In this document: in pieces, positions 1 through 7,273 of the stretch
Layout: each line of letters starts with the position of its first letter
How positions within the stretch are numbered: position 1 is the first letter of the stretch
Assembly (NCBI GenBank): GCA_035565335.1
Contig: DATMSO010000009.1
Location: 1 to 46,098, forward strand
Length of the DNA: 46,098 nt
Source: Methylovorus sp035565335
GTDB lineage: Bacteria > Pseudomonadota > Gammaproteobacteria > Burkholderiales > Methylophilaceae
Direction: 5' to 3'
Notes under the pieces: model-generated
The model's input: the letters and a program-made list of their open reading frames with translations, nothing else
Databases searched by the model: none
Told to the model about the DNA's origin: nothing
Made by a program: the position numbers and the translations under genes

Positions 1-591
1 AGCCACGACCTTGGCAAGCTGTCCTGTAGTGGTGAGGGCATTCCCCCCTGTGCGTGCCGCAACAATCGCCCTTGCAACCTGTTTAGCAAACCGTTCTTCA
101 CCATATTCTTTAATTACCCCCGTAAGTTGTTGCTCGGACGCCTCCGCCAGAAACTCAGCGGCTGTTTGCCCACGGCTTTGATCCATGCGCATGTCCAGCG
201 GACCGTCAAACCTGAAACTGAAACCGCGCTCGCCCTCGTCGATTTGCGGCGATGAAATTCCAAGGTCCAGCAAGACCCCGTCGACCTGCTGGATGTTCTG
301 GGCGCGTAATACTTCACCCAACTCGGAAAAGTGATGATGGTGTATGGAGAATCTTGGGTCCTGGATGGAACGGGCAGCAGCCACCGCTGCCAGATCGCGG
401 TCCAGGCCCAGCAGGCGACCATCTGCACCTAATTGCTCGAGAATTTTGCGGCTATGACCACCGCGACCAAAGGTGCCATCCACGTAAATGCCATTGGGCT
501 TGATCGCCAGGGCGGCAACAGCCTCTTCAAGCAAGACCGAAACATGTGGAGACACAACGACTTCGGAGGGGGATTGTGAGCGCGCGCTCAC
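1..591 (-). CDS. rsmH: 16S rRNA (cytosine-N4)-methyltransferase RsmH, C-terminus cut by window edge
   Basis: RsmH (MraW) uses S-adenosylmethionine to methylate the exocyclic N4 of C1402 in 16S rRNA in the ribosomal P site. The first 197 codons are present and open to the window edge. The N-terminal SAM-binding loop is clear (VDGTFGRGGHS), followed by LGLDRD, VDGVLLDLGISSPQID and the DGPLDMRM segment, all typical of the family. The full protein is usually about 310 residues, so roughly a third is missing. The start is the GTG at 591, which overlaps the mraZ stop as GTGA, so translation is probably coupled. This mraZ-rsmH order opens the conserved division and cell-wall cluster, and the cluster should continue beyond position 1. 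Transcription is expected from the mraZ promoter. Confidence 0.95.
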   Translation of the reverse strand, partial: MSARSQSPSEVVVSPHVSVLLEEAVAALAIKPNGIYVDGTFGRGGHSRKILEQLGADGRLLGLDRDLAAVAAARSIQDPRFSIHHHHFSELGEVLRAQNIQQVDGVLLDLGISSPQIDEGERGFSFRFDGPLDMRMDQSRGQTAAEFLAEASEQQLTGVIKEYGEERFAKQVARAIVAARTGGNALTTTGQLAKVVA

Positions 592-1034
592 AGTGAGAAT
601 CCTTCAAGTTCGGCGGGCAGTACCATTTCCTCGGCGGCCATGACCTGGTCAAGCTGGGCTCGCCAGGCATCCATATTCCACAGCTCAAAATGGCTGCCCT
701 GCCCCACTAGCATAGCTTGTTTTTCCAGGCCGGCGAATTCGCGCAATACGGGCGATACCAGCAGACGGCCGGCACTATCCATATCGATATCTTCGGCAAA
801 GCCGACCAGCAAGCGCTGCAAGCTGCTGGACTGACGATCAAAACTGGAAAGTGCCATCATTTTGGCTTGAATGGGCTCCCAGGCGGGCTGGGGATAAAGC
901 AGAAGGCAACGGTGCGGGTGGGCAGTGAGCACCAGATGACCGGCGCACTGGGACAGCAGGGCATCGCGGTGCTTGGCCGGCACGGCCAATCTGCCCTTGG
1001 CATCCAGATTCAATGATGTAGCACCGCGAAACAT
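588..1034 (-). CDS. mraZ: Transcriptional regulator MraZ
   Basis: MraZ is a DNA-binding protein with two AbrB/SpoVT-like swapped-hairpin repeats. It forms rings and represses its own division and cell-wall operon. The 148 residues match the family length. The N-terminus MFRGATSLNLDAKGRLAVPAKHRD and the second-repeat segment DSAGRLLVSPVLREFAGL carry the conserved D-x-x-GR-hydrophobic signatures (residues about 12-17 and 86-91). It is the first gene of the cluster and overlaps rsmH by four bases. Four evenly spaced boxes 75-110 bases upstream are the likely autoregulatory operator. The region from 1035 to 1384 holds no other gene that I would accept. Confidence 0.95.
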   Translation of the reverse strand: MFRGATSLNLDAKGRLAVPAKHRDALLSQCAGHLVLTAHPHRCLLLYPQPAWEPIQAKMMALSSFDRQSSSLQRLLVGFAEDIDMDSAGRLLVSPVLREFAGLEKQAMLVGQGSHFELWNMDAWRAQLDQVMAAEEMVLPAELEGFSL

Positions 1035-1108
1035 TTAAAACACGCACCCCTTTGCCAATTGTCGGGTTAGAAAAATTGCTGACCGCCCTTAGCTTCGGCC
1101 AGCAATCT

Positions 1109-1143
1109 CCCACAAAAACCCACATTTCTCCACTTACGCCCAC
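1109..1143 (-). promoter_or_regulatory. MraZ operator, four GTGGR boxes with 10-base period
   Basis: On the minus strand the pentamers GTGGG, GTGGA, GTGGG and GTGGG lie at 1143-1139, 1133-1129, 1123-1119 and 1113-1109, exactly 10 bases apart, all on one face of the helix. MraZ proteins bind tandem TGGGN repeats of this spacing upstream of mraZ. The position 75-110 bases before the start codon fits autoregulation. Seen directly: the repeats. Inferred: MraZ as the ligand. Confidence 0.8.
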
Positions 1144-1384
1144 TATAGTTAAAAAAATAAGGGCACGCAAGCGGTTTTTTGCTATTTTTCCTTTACGGGA
1201 CAATGACTTAGCAGATTTTGCTTATAAAAAATTAGTTGTTTAAAAATAAGGGGATAGCTAATTAACTGAAAGTGCTTTGTGAGAACAATCTTTGATGTGA
1301 CTGAATCGCGAGGAGCTCGTTATGGCAGTGGGGAAAAGTGGCGTAAATCGCGTCAAAAACGAAGAGAAATCCAGGGGTTTTGAA

Positions 1385-1690
1385 AAAGGAAGTTGGCCGA
1401 TAAGCCGGGTTCTGTCGCATCTTGCGATGCGTGACAGTCATTCATCTAGGCGCACAATTGCTCGTGCGCTCAAGCAACCTACCCGGTAGCAGCGCGAGCC
1501 ACGCCCTTGCTACCCTATTTGGTCTTGCTCCGGATGGAGGTTACCGCGTTTCACCGTAACTAAATACGCTCGTCTCTGTGGCCCTATTCCTCGCCTCACG
1601 GCGTACGGCCGTTAGCCGTCATCCTGCTCTGCGGAGCCCGGACTTTCCTCCCCCCGCTTGCGCGGGCGGCGACTGTCCAGCCAACTTCCG
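1385..1690 (-). ncRNA. rnpB: RNase P RNA, bacterial type A
   Basis: This is the catalytic RNA of ribonuclease P, which trims the 5' leader of tRNA precursors. Read on the minus strand it begins GGAAGTTGGCTGGACAGTCG and shows the universal block GAGGAAAGTCCGGGCTCC near 1640. It continues through ACAGAGACGAGCG, GGTGAAACGCGGTAACC and GGTAGGTTGCTTGAG, and closes with ACAGAACCCGGCTTATCGGCC. The 5' and 3' ends (GGAAGTTGGC at 1690 and GCCAACTTCC at 1397) pair as helix P1. A short U run (TTTTT) follows directly, which may help termination. Length of about 305 nt is slightly below the usual type A size. The exact ends are estimated from helix P1 and the upstream -10 box. Confidence 0.95.
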
Positions 1691-1695
1691 CGTGC

Positions 1696-1704
1696 ATTCT
1701 ATCA
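1696..1704 (-). promoter_or_regulatory. Extended -10 promoter of rnpB
   Basis: The minus strand reads TGATAGAAT at 1704-1696, i.e. TGn followed by the -10 hexamer TAGAAT, seven bases before the expected 5' end of RNase P RNA. No good TTGACA-like -35 element is visible 17 bases upstream, which suits an extended -10 promoter. Confidence 0.6.
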
Positions 1705-1745
1705 TGCCACAGAGGCTTTCCCGGCGACGCCCTTGCTGGCATGGC

Positions 1746-2009
1746 TTACCAGGATGCGGGGGGCGGACCTGGTGGCTGGTTTTGCGGACGACCATCTGGT
1801 CCAGCAGGCGGGCGTGGGCGACACTGCTGCAAGGCAGGGAGCGTCTTCGCAGCCTGCACGCAGGCAAGCTCCGTGGAAAGACGCTGTATTGCCTCTTGCC
1901 TGGCGGTGGCGAAATCCTGTGGCGGCGGAGGGGGCGGCGTATCCGCTGCAGCGGCGAGTGAAGCAGAAAGCAAGAAAGTCGTGGCGATAAAAGCAGCGCT
2001 GTAACGCAT
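1746..2009 (-). CDS. Small secreted proline-rich protein, function unknown
   Basis: I do not recognise this 87-residue protein. It starts with a clear Sec signal peptide (residues 1-22, hydrophobic core IATTFLLSASLAAAA, likely cleavage after AAA-AD). A six-proline run follows, then a short, probably helical, segment with two cysteines (in LACVQAAK and LQQCRPR), and a proline/glycine-rich tail. An AAGGAG ribosome binding site lies seven bases before the ATG. It sits directly upstream of rnpB on the same strand, and its 3' end is 40 bases from the rnpB -10 box. Seen: signal peptide, binding site, composition. Inferred: periplasmic location, perhaps heme-free because no CxxCH motif is present. 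Confidence in the gene is fair, in function none. Confidence 0.65.
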   Translation of the reverse strand: MRYSAAFIATTFLLSASLAAAADTPPPPPPQDFATARQEAIQRLSTELACVQAAKTLPALQQCRPRPPAGPDGRPQNQPPGPPPASW

Positions 2010-2153
2010 GGGATGGGCTCCTTAATAAAGACCCATGAGTATAAGCACACTCCCAGCAGGCGATCAGCCCGTTTTACCGGTTTTTACAGCACTTATGCGT
2101 ATTCATAGAAACCGGCCGGCAACAGATTCTACAACCAATCCAGCTGAGCGGCC

Positions 2154-4070
2154 TTAAGGCCGCTTGGCAAAAAACTGCACAGGTTGCGGCGGCGGCATGG
2201 CGAGCACGGGCTTACGCACCTTGCCCATGACATGCATTTCGCAACGCTTGCAATCAAACTTGAGCGTGATGCGGTCCTTGCCGCTGATGAGGGTCATCGG
2301 CTCTGCCGTAATCGTACCCTGTACGCCGATCACTCCCTTGGCCTCCTTGGGGCACATGGCATAGCTATAACGCAGGCAATGCTTGGTAATCATGACCGGC
2401 ACTTCGCCCAGCTCTTCGTTGGCTTCATAGGCAGCGGCAACGGCCTTGACGCCATGTTTCTCATAAAACGCCCGCGCATGCTTGTTGTAGATATTGGCGA
2501 GATAACTCAGCGTATCTTCCGGGTAAATGGCAGGCGGCACCGCAGGGGTGGCTGGCTGCGGACGGGGATAGCTTTGCATGCGCGCATCCTGCAGCGCAGC
2601 GACCGCGTCACGGCGCAGGCCATTAATGACGGAGGCCGAGAGAAACCATGGCTGACCAAGTTCAAGCCGGATATCCCTGGCCTGAAAATCGGTCGCCCCC
2701 AGCTTGGCAAGATTATCGCGCAGGCTGGCGTAGGCTTTTTCCGGCTGCTGGGCGGGCTGCTTCTCCGCCACACATTGCGCATGCGCAGTCACGCCATCTT
2801 CATCCAACAGATCCAGGGCAAAGCCATCGCGGGTTTCATAAAAGGTCATGTCGACGCTGATGCGGCGATCGGCGGAATCTTTTTCCAGCAAGCGCATGTA
2901 GGCCTGATCGCGATTGCGATACACCGTCATGTTGCGACGGATGTCGGCCGGCATGTCATTCGGGTAGAGGCGCTTGCCATTGACCGTATTGATGCGCATG
3001 CCAACCAGCTCCTTGTGCACATCAAAAAAGCACACGCCGTCGCCATTATGCAGTTCCAGCTGGCTTTCCACCTCAAAATAATCGGGGCCTACCTTGGTGA
3101 CCTTGCCGATTTCCTCGCCGGCAAACTTGGGGGTATCAAATGCGCCGACATCTTCGCCGCGGCCATGGATAAAGTATTCGGTAGTGCTGCGGTTAAAGGT
3201 TTTTTCCGGCTGCGGGGTAAAGGTATAGCTGCAGCGCCCGGAAGATGAGCGGGCGTATTCAGGCAGATCTAGCAGAATCTCATCCAGCAGCTGGCGATAA
3301 TGCGCGGTGGCATTCTTCACATAGGCCAGGTCTTTGTAACGCCCCTCGATCTTGAACGAACTTACCCCGGCATCAATAAGCGCACGCAGATTGGCGCTCT
3401 GGTCGTTGTCCTTCATCGACAACAGGTGCTTGTCCTTGGCAAGGATGCGGCCCTGGCTATCTTCCAGCGTATACGGCAGGCGGCACTCCTGCGAGCATTC
3501 GCCGCGATTGGCACTGCGACCGGTGTGAGCATGGCTGATATAACACTGACCACTGAAGGCGACGCACAGGGCGCCGTGTATGAAAAACTCGAGATTGCAT
3601 TGCGTGGCATCCGCCACCTTGCGTATTGTCTGTATATCCATTTCCCGCGCCAGCACGATCTGGCTGAAACCCACCTGATCCAGAAACACCGCTTTTTCTA
3701 CCGTACGGATATCGGTTTGCGTGCTGGCATGCAGCTGTATGGGCGGAATATCCATCTCCAGCAGGCCCATATCCTGCACGATCAAGGCATCCACGCCGGC
3801 TTCATACAGCTGCCAGGTCATATCCCGGGCGGCTTCAATTTCGTTATCGTGGAAAATGGTATTGAACGCGACAAACACTTCGGCGCGAAAGCGGTGAGCG
3901 TATTGCACCAGGCGCGCAATGTCGGCCACCGAGTTCTCCGCCTTGGCGCGGGCACCAAAGGCAGGGCCGCCAATATAGACGGCATCGGCGCCATGGCGCA
4001 CGGCCTCAATGCCCACATCCGCATTACGGGCAGGGGCAAGCAGTTCAAGTTGGCGGCGATGAGCGGTCAT
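2154..4070 (-). CDS. rlhA: U32 family protein, 23S rRNA hydroxylase RlhA-like
   Basis: This 638-residue member of the peptidase U32 family is not expected to be a protease. Known relatives (RlhA, TrhP, UbiU/V) are iron-sulfur proteins that hydroxylate RNA or ubiquinone precursors. The long form with an extra C-terminal part (about 650 residues) is RlhA, which hydroxylates C2501 of 23S rRNA. Visible are the TIM-barrel start LELLAPARNADVGIEAVRHGADAVYIGG (residues 9-35) and four conserved cysteines in the cluster region (C169, C176, C192, C196; SANRGECSQECRLPY). The SFKIEGRYKDLAYV segment is also present, as is a C-terminal cysteine pair in FDCKRCEMHVMGKV. It is 75 bases downstream of the HPPD-like gene on the same strand, with no clear terminator between. 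RlhA over TrhP is chosen by length and by the LEDSQGRILAKDKHLLSMKD segment. Confidence 0.8.
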   Translation of the reverse strand: MTAHRRQLELLAPARNADVGIEAVRHGADAVYIGGPAFGARAKAENSVADIARLVQYAHRFRAEVFVAFNTIFHDNEIEAARDMTWQLYEAGVDALIVQDMGLLEMDIPPIQLHASTQTDIRTVEKAVFLDQVGFSQIVLAREMDIQTIRKVADATQCNLEFFIHGALCVAFSGQCYISHAHTGRSANRGECSQECRLPYTLEDSQGRILAKDKHLLSMKDNDQSANLRALIDAGVSSFKIEGRYKDLAYVKNATAHYRQLLDEILLDLPEYARSSSGRCSYTFTPQPEKTFNRSTTEYFIHGRGEDVGAFDTPKFAGEEIGKVTKVGPDYFEVESQLELHNGDGVCFFDVHKELVGMRINTVNGKRLYPNDMPADIRRNMTVYRNRDQAYMRLLEKDSADRRISVDMTFYETRDGFALDLLDEDGVTAHAQCVAEKQPAQQPEKAYASLRDNLAKLGATDFQARDIRLELGQPWFLSASVINGLRRDAVAALQDARMQSYPRPQPATPAVPPAIYPEDTLSYLANIYNKHARAFYEKHGVKAVAAAYEANEELGEVPVMITKHCLRYSYAMCPKEAKGVIGVQGTITAEPMTLISGKDRITLKFDCKRCEMHVMGKVRKPVLAMPPPQPVQFFAKRP

Positions 4071-4145
4071 GGCGAAAGGCTAGGCTGGGGAAGCCGGCAT
4101 TTTACCGCAAAGCGTCCGCAGCGTCTGCGCATGGTTGGCGCACGC

Positions 4146-5363
4146 TTAGACCATGGCTTGCACGCCCTCTTCGCGCCCGGCGGCCTCGGTGAGCACCGCG
4201 ACATTATCCTTGGTGAAAAAACCGTCAAAACTGCCGAAGCGCTGCACGTACTCGATAATCAACGAAGAATGCTCGGACGCATTACTGAAAATCTGCTTCA
4301 GCCCTTCACTCTTGGAGCCGATCACATCCAGCAAAAAGCCTTTGCCCTGCTCGGCAATCGAGTTCACCACGTAATCGATATTTTCCAGCCCTTGCGTTTC
4401 GCCATCGCGCACGGCAATCGCCATGTGATGCAGCCGCGGCCCGTAGTTGCGCACAAAGGTCTCGGTCGGCGACGGCAGCTTTTCCAGGTGATTGACGAAG
4501 TAAGGCGTGTTATTGGCGGTAAACACCTTGGCCGGGCTTTTGGACTCGGGAATGCCATGCACGCTTTTGGTCACGTTGGTCGACGAGTTCTGGTCGTGAA
4601 TATTATAAGCACCCCAGAAATAGTAGCTCGACCATGACAGGTATTCCAGAATCGCCAGCTCGCGGTTCTGGCTGTAAACACGGGTGGCCAGGTGGTCCAG
4701 CGGCAAGAGCAGCTGGTCTATACCCAGCTTGACCTGAGTATTCTTGGCCTGCTCGTAGACGGCCTGCACTTCGTTATCAATGCGGCTGACGCCGAGCGCA
4801 TAAACCCGGAGCTCCTGCGGCTCGCGTTCAAGATAAGCAATGATGTTATGGGTATACGGCGAGGGTTTGCTGACGGCGAGATTCCCAGGCAGCTCCAGCT
4901 TGCGCACCTCATCCTGGCTGAAAAACCGGAATTCGCGTGCCTGTTGCAGGCGACTCACCTCATGCAGGTTGCTGACGCGCAGCACCTCGCCCATATAGCG
5001 GCTATTTGGCTTGCGCGCACCCACGGGGTAGACCTCATTCAAGGCACGGAAAATGCCGCGCAGATTCGGGTCCTTAACCTCACGCACCAAGATATCAGGC
5101 GAGTCCAGATCAATACGCAGAATGTGCGTCCAGTGACTTTCGCTCTCCAGCGTTACCAGATAATGATACGGCGTCATCAATGCCAGCTCAGCGATGTACT
5201 GAATGGAATGCCCGGGATCCACGGTAATCATCAGCGCATCGATCTCATGGATCATGTCAGTAAGGCCGACGCGGTCACGCTCTTCCAGCAGACGTACCAG
5301 GTATTCTTCAAAGAAAGGCGAGTTTTCTTTATCGCCGTGACGGGCAAAGCCGAGAGAGTTCAT
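4146..5363 (-). CDS. 4-hydroxyphenylpyruvate-dioxygenase-like VOC protein with unusual N-terminus
   Basis: The C-terminal half (about residues 215-400 of 405) aligns by eye with the catalytic domain of 4-hydroxyphenylpyruvate dioxygenase (HPPD), a non-heme Fe(II) enzyme of the vicinal oxygen chelate fold. The three metal-ligand contexts are all kept: LDHLATRVY (His224), LHHMAIAVRD (His313) and LIIEYVQRFG (Glu371), followed by the HPPD-like tail DGFFTKDN. The N-terminal 210 residues are not recognisable as the usual HPPD N-domain. Loops differ, with 58 residues between His313 and Glu371 against about 80 in HPPD, so the substrate is probably not 4-hydroxyphenylpyruvate. An AAGGA site eight bases before the ATG fixes the start. 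It lies 29 bases after the transglutaminase gene and probably belongs to its operon. Fold and triad are seen by pattern; activity is inferred. Confidence 0.7.
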   Translation of the reverse strand: MNSLGFARHGDKENSPFFEEYLVRLLEERDRVGLTDMIHEIDALMITVDPGHSIQYIAELALMTPYHYLVTLESESHWTHILRIDLDSPDILVREVKDPNLRGIFRALNEVYPVGARKPNSRYMGEVLRVSNLHEVSRLQQAREFRFFSQDEVRKLELPGNLAVSKPSPYTHNIIAYLEREPQELRVYALGVSRIDNEVQAVYEQAKNTQVKLGIDQLLLPLDHLATRVYSQNRELAILEYLSWSSYYFWGAYNIHDQNSSTNVTKSVHGIPESKSPAKVFTANNTPYFVNHLEKLPSPTETFVRNYGPRLHHMAIAVRDGETQGLENIDYVVNSIAEQGKGFLLDVIGSKSEGLKQIFSNASEHSSLIIEYVQRFGSFDGFFTKDNVAVLTEAAGREEGVQAMV

Positions 5364-5392
5364 GAACGGATTCCTTGGAAATGCGGAGACGC

Positions 5393-6202
5393 TTATTGCT
5401 GGGCTTGCTGTTGCATCTGGTGAACCACCACCTTGACCGACATGGTTTCAACGCCGCCGCCATTGCGCACACCACTGATCGGGCAGGCATCCCGATAATC
5501 CAGCCCGGTCGCCAGCCGTACATGCACGCCATTGGTACGGCAGCGGTTGGTCACATCAAAACTGATCCAGCCGATGTCATCAAGCCAGGCATCGGCCCAG
5601 GCATGGCTTTCCATCAGGCTGCCATCCGGCGTGAACAAATAGCCGCTGACATAGCGGGCCGGCACGCCCAGATAGCGGCAGCAGGCAATAAATATGTGGG
5701 CATGATCCTGACAAACGCCGGACCCCAGCGCAAAGGCTTTGGCAGCGGTGGTTTCGACTGCGGTCTGGCCTTTAACATAAGGCACCCGCTCAATGATGGC
5801 ATCCATCAGCGCCTGTAGCGCGGCGGGCTCCTGCAATTTGGGATGGGTAATCCTGAACTGTTCTACAAAGGCGGTGAGCTGCTCGTCCATCGCGGTCAAT
5901 GGCGTGGGCCGCAGGTAAATCGGGGTGGGCAGGCCATCATTGATCGGCAGGACATTCAGACCGGTTTCCACCTCACCGGAGGCGACAATAGTGATTTCCT
6001 CATGCGGAGCATCCACCACCAACGTGTGCGCATGGTTACCGTAGGTATCTTTATGCGGCTGCAAATGGCCGTTGACCCGAATCTCCCAGCGCAAGACCTG
6101 CTGCCCGAAGCCATTTTGCGGCGTCAGCCGCAACAGCTGTATGGTGTAATTCACCACTTCGCTGTATTGATAGGTCGTGCGATGTTCAATATTAAGTAGC
6201 AT
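5393..6202 (-). CDS. Transglutaminase-like cysteine protease/peptidase
   Basis: A 269-residue bacterial transglutaminase-like protein. Residues 1-85 form the beta-rich N-terminal region typical of the group (MLLNIEHRTTYQYSEVV, LRLTPQN, DTYGNHAHTLVV). Residues 150-220 are the papain-like core with the full triad: Cys164 in GSGVCQDHAHIF, His200 in MESHAWADAW, Asp216 in WISFDVTN. No signal peptide is seen, so it is probably cytoplasmic. In bacteria this protein is regularly encoded next to alpha-E and circularly permuted ATP-grasp proteins, where it is predicted to hydrolyse or transfer the amide or peptide bond that the ATP-grasp ligase makes. It starts 23 bases after the alpha-E gene and is followed after 29 bases by the HPPD-like gene. 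Confidence 0.9.
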   Translation of the reverse strand: MLLNIEHRTTYQYSEVVNYTIQLLRLTPQNGFGQQVLRWEIRVNGHLQPHKDTYGNHAHTLVVDAPHEEITIVASGEVETGLNVLPINDGLPTPIYLRPTPLTAMDEQLTAFVEQFRITHPKLQEPAALQALMDAIIERVPYVKGQTAVETTAAKAFALGSGVCQDHAHIFIACCRYLGVPARYVSGYLFTPDGSLMESHAWADAWLDDIGWISFDVTNRCRTNGVHVRLATGLDYRDACPISGVRNGGGVETMSVKVVVHQMQQQAQQ

Positions 6203-6225
6203 TGCCGTAACCCGTTAGTTTCGCC

Positions 6226-7173
6226 TTAGCCGCCATGCACATTGAGATAGGTACGCTGAATTTCGCCACCCAGCTTGTTATTGCTGACAATAAAGTCTTC
6301 GAGGAATTCGTGTAGCCCATCCTGAAAAATATCCCGCATGCGCGCATAACGCAGCTTGGCATGCAGCTCGCCCGCCAGACGGCGGCACTCGTTATTCTGA
6401 CGCCCGGAAAGCTGCCCCAGGATGATGGTGATTTCATCGTAGCAAGCCAGTAGCGAACGCGGCATATCACCACGCAACACCAGCAGCTCAGCTACCCTCC
6501 AGGGCACAATGGTATCGCTGAAGACTTTCTGGTAGGCCTGAAACGCGGAAACCGAATGCAACACTGCGCTCCACTCGTAATAATCCACCGCCCCGCCCAC
6601 CTCTTCGCCCTCAGGCAAGAGCAGATGGTATTTCACGTCAAGCAAGCGGGCGGTATTGTCGGCGCGCTCGATAAATGTGCCCAGGCGCACAAAGCGGAAG
6701 GCATCATCACGCAGCATGGTGCCAAAGCTGACACCGCGAAACAGGTGGGAGCGTGACTTCACCCAGTCGCAAAACACGCTGAGCCCGCTTTCTACCAGGC
6801 GTATACCAATAAACTGGCTGAATTCCAGCCACAGGGTGTTGATGTTTTCCCAAGTTTCGGAAGACATGGCAACGCGCACGGCTCTGGCATTTTCGCGTGC
6901 GCTACGCAGGGAGTTGTAAATGCTGGAGGGGTTGGCATCATCCATGGACATATACTGGATGACATTCGCTGCCGTGTATTCGCCGTAGTTCTTTTCAAAC
7001 AGCTCGGTGTTGCCTGCGATCTCCACCGCCGGTTGCCACAATGCCGCTTCACTTTGCGCCGCATTGGGCACTAGCGACATGTTGTATGTCACATCCAGCA
7101 CCCGCGCCATGTTTTCAGCGCGCTCAATGTAACGCGCCATCCAGTAAAGGTGATCCGCCGTTCTGCTTAACAC
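6226..7173 (-). CDS. Alpha-E domain protein (DUF403)
   Basis: This all-helical protein of 315 residues belongs to the alpha-E family, named for its alpha-helices and conserved glutamates. The N-terminus LSRTADHLYWMARYIERAENMARVLDVTYN is a near textbook match. Later family segments include LRSARENARAVR and FIERADNTARLLDVKYHLL. Its biochemical role is unknown. Genomic association makes it an obligate-looking partner of circularly permuted ATP-grasp ligases and transglutaminase-like proteases, both present here. A TTG at 7179 extends the frame by two codons, but the GTG at 7173 has AAGGG six bases upstream and reproduces the family start (M)LSRTADH, so I chose it. It begins 100 bases after the ATP-grasp stop. 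Confidence 0.9.
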   Translation of the reverse strand: MLSRTADHLYWMARYIERAENMARVLDVTYNMSLVPNAAQSEAALWQPAVEIAGNTELFEKNYGEYTAANVIQYMSMDDANPSSIYNSLRSARENARAVRVAMSSETWENINTLWLEFSQFIGIRLVESGLSVFCDWVKSRSHLFRGVSFGTMLRDDAFRFVRLGTFIERADNTARLLDVKYHLLLPEGEEVGGAVDYYEWSAVLHSVSAFQAYQKVFSDTIVPWRVAELLVLRGDMPRSLLACYDEITIILGQLSGRQNNECRRLAGELHAKLRYARMRDIFQDGLHEFLEDFIVSNNKLGGEIQRTYLNVHGG

Positions 7174-7273
7174 TTTCAACCCTTTTCCGAGGGGCCGACG
7201 TTGCGCTGCCGGATTTCCCTCTTTTTTACATTATCGTAGCGGCTTGCAACGCATTTGAGCGCTCAGGCCGCGT

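Noticed and set aside
1328..1342. Plus-strand pair GTGGGG-N4-GTGGCG with 10-base spacing, like a second MraZ site
   Set aside because: Wrong orientation relative to mraZ, nearly 300 bases from its start, and only two boxes, one imperfect.
1322..1489. 55-codon plus-strand frame with AGGAG seven bases before the ATG
   Set aside because: Two thirds of it is antisense to RNase P RNA, whose conserved sequence explains the open frame; the upstream part alone is too short to support a gene.
2184..4637. Long plus-strand frames of 354 and 445 codons
   Set aside because: They lie opposite rlhA and the HPPD-like gene, have no ribosome binding sites and no family-like sequence; the minus-strand proteins are clearly real.
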